Assembly (NCBI GenBank): GCA_945883825.1
Contig: CAMCYF010000004.1
Coordinates: 30,205 to 94,204, forward strand
Source: Chitinophaga pinensis
GTDB taxonomy: Bacteria; Bacteroidota; Bacteroidia; Flavobacteriales_D; Crocinitomicaceae
Direction of reading: 5' to 3'
Length of the DNA stretch: 64,000 bases
Below are positions 63,701 through 64,000 of this stretch, in pieces. The notes beneath the pieces were generated by a model. The model did not search any database, was not told where the DNA came from, and saw only the letters and a list, made by a program, of their open reading frames with translations. How positions within the stretch are numbered: position 1 is the first letter of the stretch; every line of letters begins with the position of its first letter. A program made the position numbers and the translations under genes.

Positions 63701-64000
63701 CCAGGATACAACCTCCACACCTGTTGTACCCGGTCAACAACCTATTCCAGACTATTTAGATGCTCCAAATTATTGGGATGAGTTAGCTGCAGATCCTTTG
63801 CAAAAGTATGAGTCGGTTTTAAATGGCACAATTGCACCTCATCGTTTGGTAGGCTATCAAGCCTCCTATATGCCTTTGGCATACGTTGGAACGTATAGTC
63901 CAACATTTAAAACAAATGCTTCTATTAGTTTTCTACCAAGTGTGAACATTGTCTTTACAAATGATAAGTCAAAATGGACAAGATGTCCTGTAATAGAACT
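60777..64000 (+). CDS. Very large secreted protein in operon with the TonB receptor (3' end beyond window)
   Basis: I found this by hand; the track omits it because it has no stop. From ATG 60777 the frame is open to the last base (at least 1074 residues). It has a signal peptide (MKKQLIATLIGFTITASNAFA). A body without a domain I can name then runs on, containing GALWMGGTDVNGQLKLAALKY, DYFLAPFYDRDGNGNYDP, MRRFTFFTSTSAYPYNDP and a Cys-containing ECNNGIVTEGCD. The last visible residues are NDKSKWTRCPVIE. This length and style suit a T9SS cargo (the sorting domain would be downstream). Its gene follows the TonB receptor by 19 bp; the pairing suggests receptor plus partner surface protein (inference). 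Confidence 0.85.
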   Translation, partial: MKKQLIATLIGFTITASNAFAYYGPKDKDSKPIGKPKGANCSPATAKLYMQFNDVKALIEQGGSMFQNRAAGIAQYEVPKGGNVHAIFAGALWMGGTDVNGQLKLAALKYRNGNDFWPGPLTVTPGSGNYNPINPVGDDAVRDFGEANIDADQCLAYDKFFTIRKAEVIRFNIYWECNNGIVTEGCDNIIQPTNDELNRIYGWPAHGDVSRGQDYFLAPFYDRDGNGNYDPDLGDHPWYDDILGRDDIECGIDRRISLFGDETHWWVFNDKGNIHNETGGDPIGMEIRAQAFSFATNDEINRMTFYNYELINRGTQTLYNTFFSQYLDADIGNYADDYTGCDVSRGLGYMYNGDLNDQSDGGRLGYGINPPAIGCDFFEGPYQDADGLDNPGPYYDAATDTEVVPSVIEALTNNGIVYKGIGIGYSDGIIDNERFGMRRFTFFTSTSAYPYNDPGPAAEFYNFMRGKWANGSDMFYGGLGYAGSSGASTTLSDYMFPGDSDPLSWSTAGTDMTGLFPNGWDETVNNNPVGDRRFVQSAGPFILKPGAINNITVGIVYGRSLDGDQFASVEAMKRADTKAQALFDACFKILSPPDAPKLTIQELNNELILLIDNPSSSNNYQEKYKVLDEINITDPTVDRFYRFQGYQIYQLKKEDVSVADISDPTKARLVAQCDIKDNESRLINFQFDESLGFSVPVEKVNGANVGIKHSFKITEDAFAIGQRTLINHKTYYYVAVAYAFNQFKKYDPNDPLFLDGQKTPYISSRINYDGTAISPTSAVPHNPIPEAGGTDQLISYGSSPQITRMDGYGNGNRSIDFTSSTLNTILSDGYMENPTYDYGKGPINIKVVDPLNLVPGYFECKFDKYTAPASGNSADTASWTIYRYENKGDINPIDSIKSETAISKDNEQIIPSWGISVQIYQQKYFFPAGSNSNQYKTTDMIDASISFVDSSKRWLAGVTDNDAFYPTNWIRSGEYQDTTSTPVVPGQQPIPDYLDAPNYWDELAADPLQKYESVLNGTIAPHRLVGYQASYMPLAYVGTYSPTFKTNASISFLPSVNIVFTNDKSKWTRCPVIE

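Noticed and set aside
1-64000. CRISPR arrays, rRNA, tRNA, IS elements, prophage
   Set aside because: I looked for regular repeats, T-arm motifs, transposase and phage motifs on both strands and found none that I can support.

Overview
This is AT-rich bacterial DNA from a member of the Bacteroidota, most likely a flavobacterium-like lineage (Flavobacteriia or Crocinitomicaceae-like; the family is an inference). Four things support this. Many predicted secreted proteins end in a type IX secretion (T9SS) C-terminal sorting domain. T9SS accessory proteins are encoded (a PorZ-type beta-propeller and a PorE-like TPR/propeller/OmpA protein). Promoters match the Bacteroidota -7 box TAnnTTTG. Several genes are typical of the phylum (DUF2851, DUF349, YtxJ-like protein, PASTA protein next to an RluD-type synthase). 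I found no rRNA, tRNA, CRISPR array, transposase or phage gene.

Layout. 1-2.8 kb: two adjacent paralogous secreted beta-helix proteins, the first cut by the window edge. 2.9-7 kb: mnmE, a small conserved protein and porZ. 7.2-13.6 kb: a cell-envelope glycosylation block with one GT2 polyprenyl-phosphate glycosyltransferase and three large polytopic membrane proteins (YfhO-like, DUF2079-like, unassigned); its G+C content changes sharply from gene to gene. 13.9-22.4 kb: secreted T9SS cargo mixed with housekeeping genes (RidA, a methyltransferase, a TIGR01777 epimerase, YqaA). 22.5-25.2 kb: lptB, tatC, a small unknown and two tandem lipoproteins. 25.5-32.8 kb: pheS, YtxJ-like, glutamine cyclotransferase, LOG-family, PASTA protein, a T9SS cargo and rluD. 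32.8-41.6 kb: PorE-like protein, DUF2851, PspC, an SDR reductase, an NSS-family sodium symporter with a 46-residue small subunit absent from the ORF track, an HhH protein, apt and an acyl-CoA dehydrogenase. 41.7-47.5 kb: rpsU-xerC-hpf, a PfkB kinase, a DUF349 protein, a membrane protein and a GT9 glycosyltransferase. 47.5-56.9 kb: a thioesterase, two tandem M43-family secreted metalloproteases, a lipoprotein gene bracketed by unusual structured non-coding DNA, uvrC, nadC and a phosphopantetheinyl transferase. 57-64 kb: a 1252-residue TonB-dependent receptor followed by a very large secreted protein that runs off the window.

How the genes work together. Most of the window is ordinary chromosome. 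The common theme is building and decorating the outer envelope: LPS export and sugar transfer (LptB, GT9, GT2/GT-C block), protein export (Tat and Sec signals, T9SS accessory factors) and secreted cargo (beta-helix proteins, proteases, propellers). The least conventional parts are the compositionally mosaic glycosylation block at 7-13.6 kb, and the palindromic non-coding elements flanking the lipoprotein gene at 52.5-53.5 kb. Neither is proven to be a new system. All functional calls come from reading motifs by eye; no database search was run.
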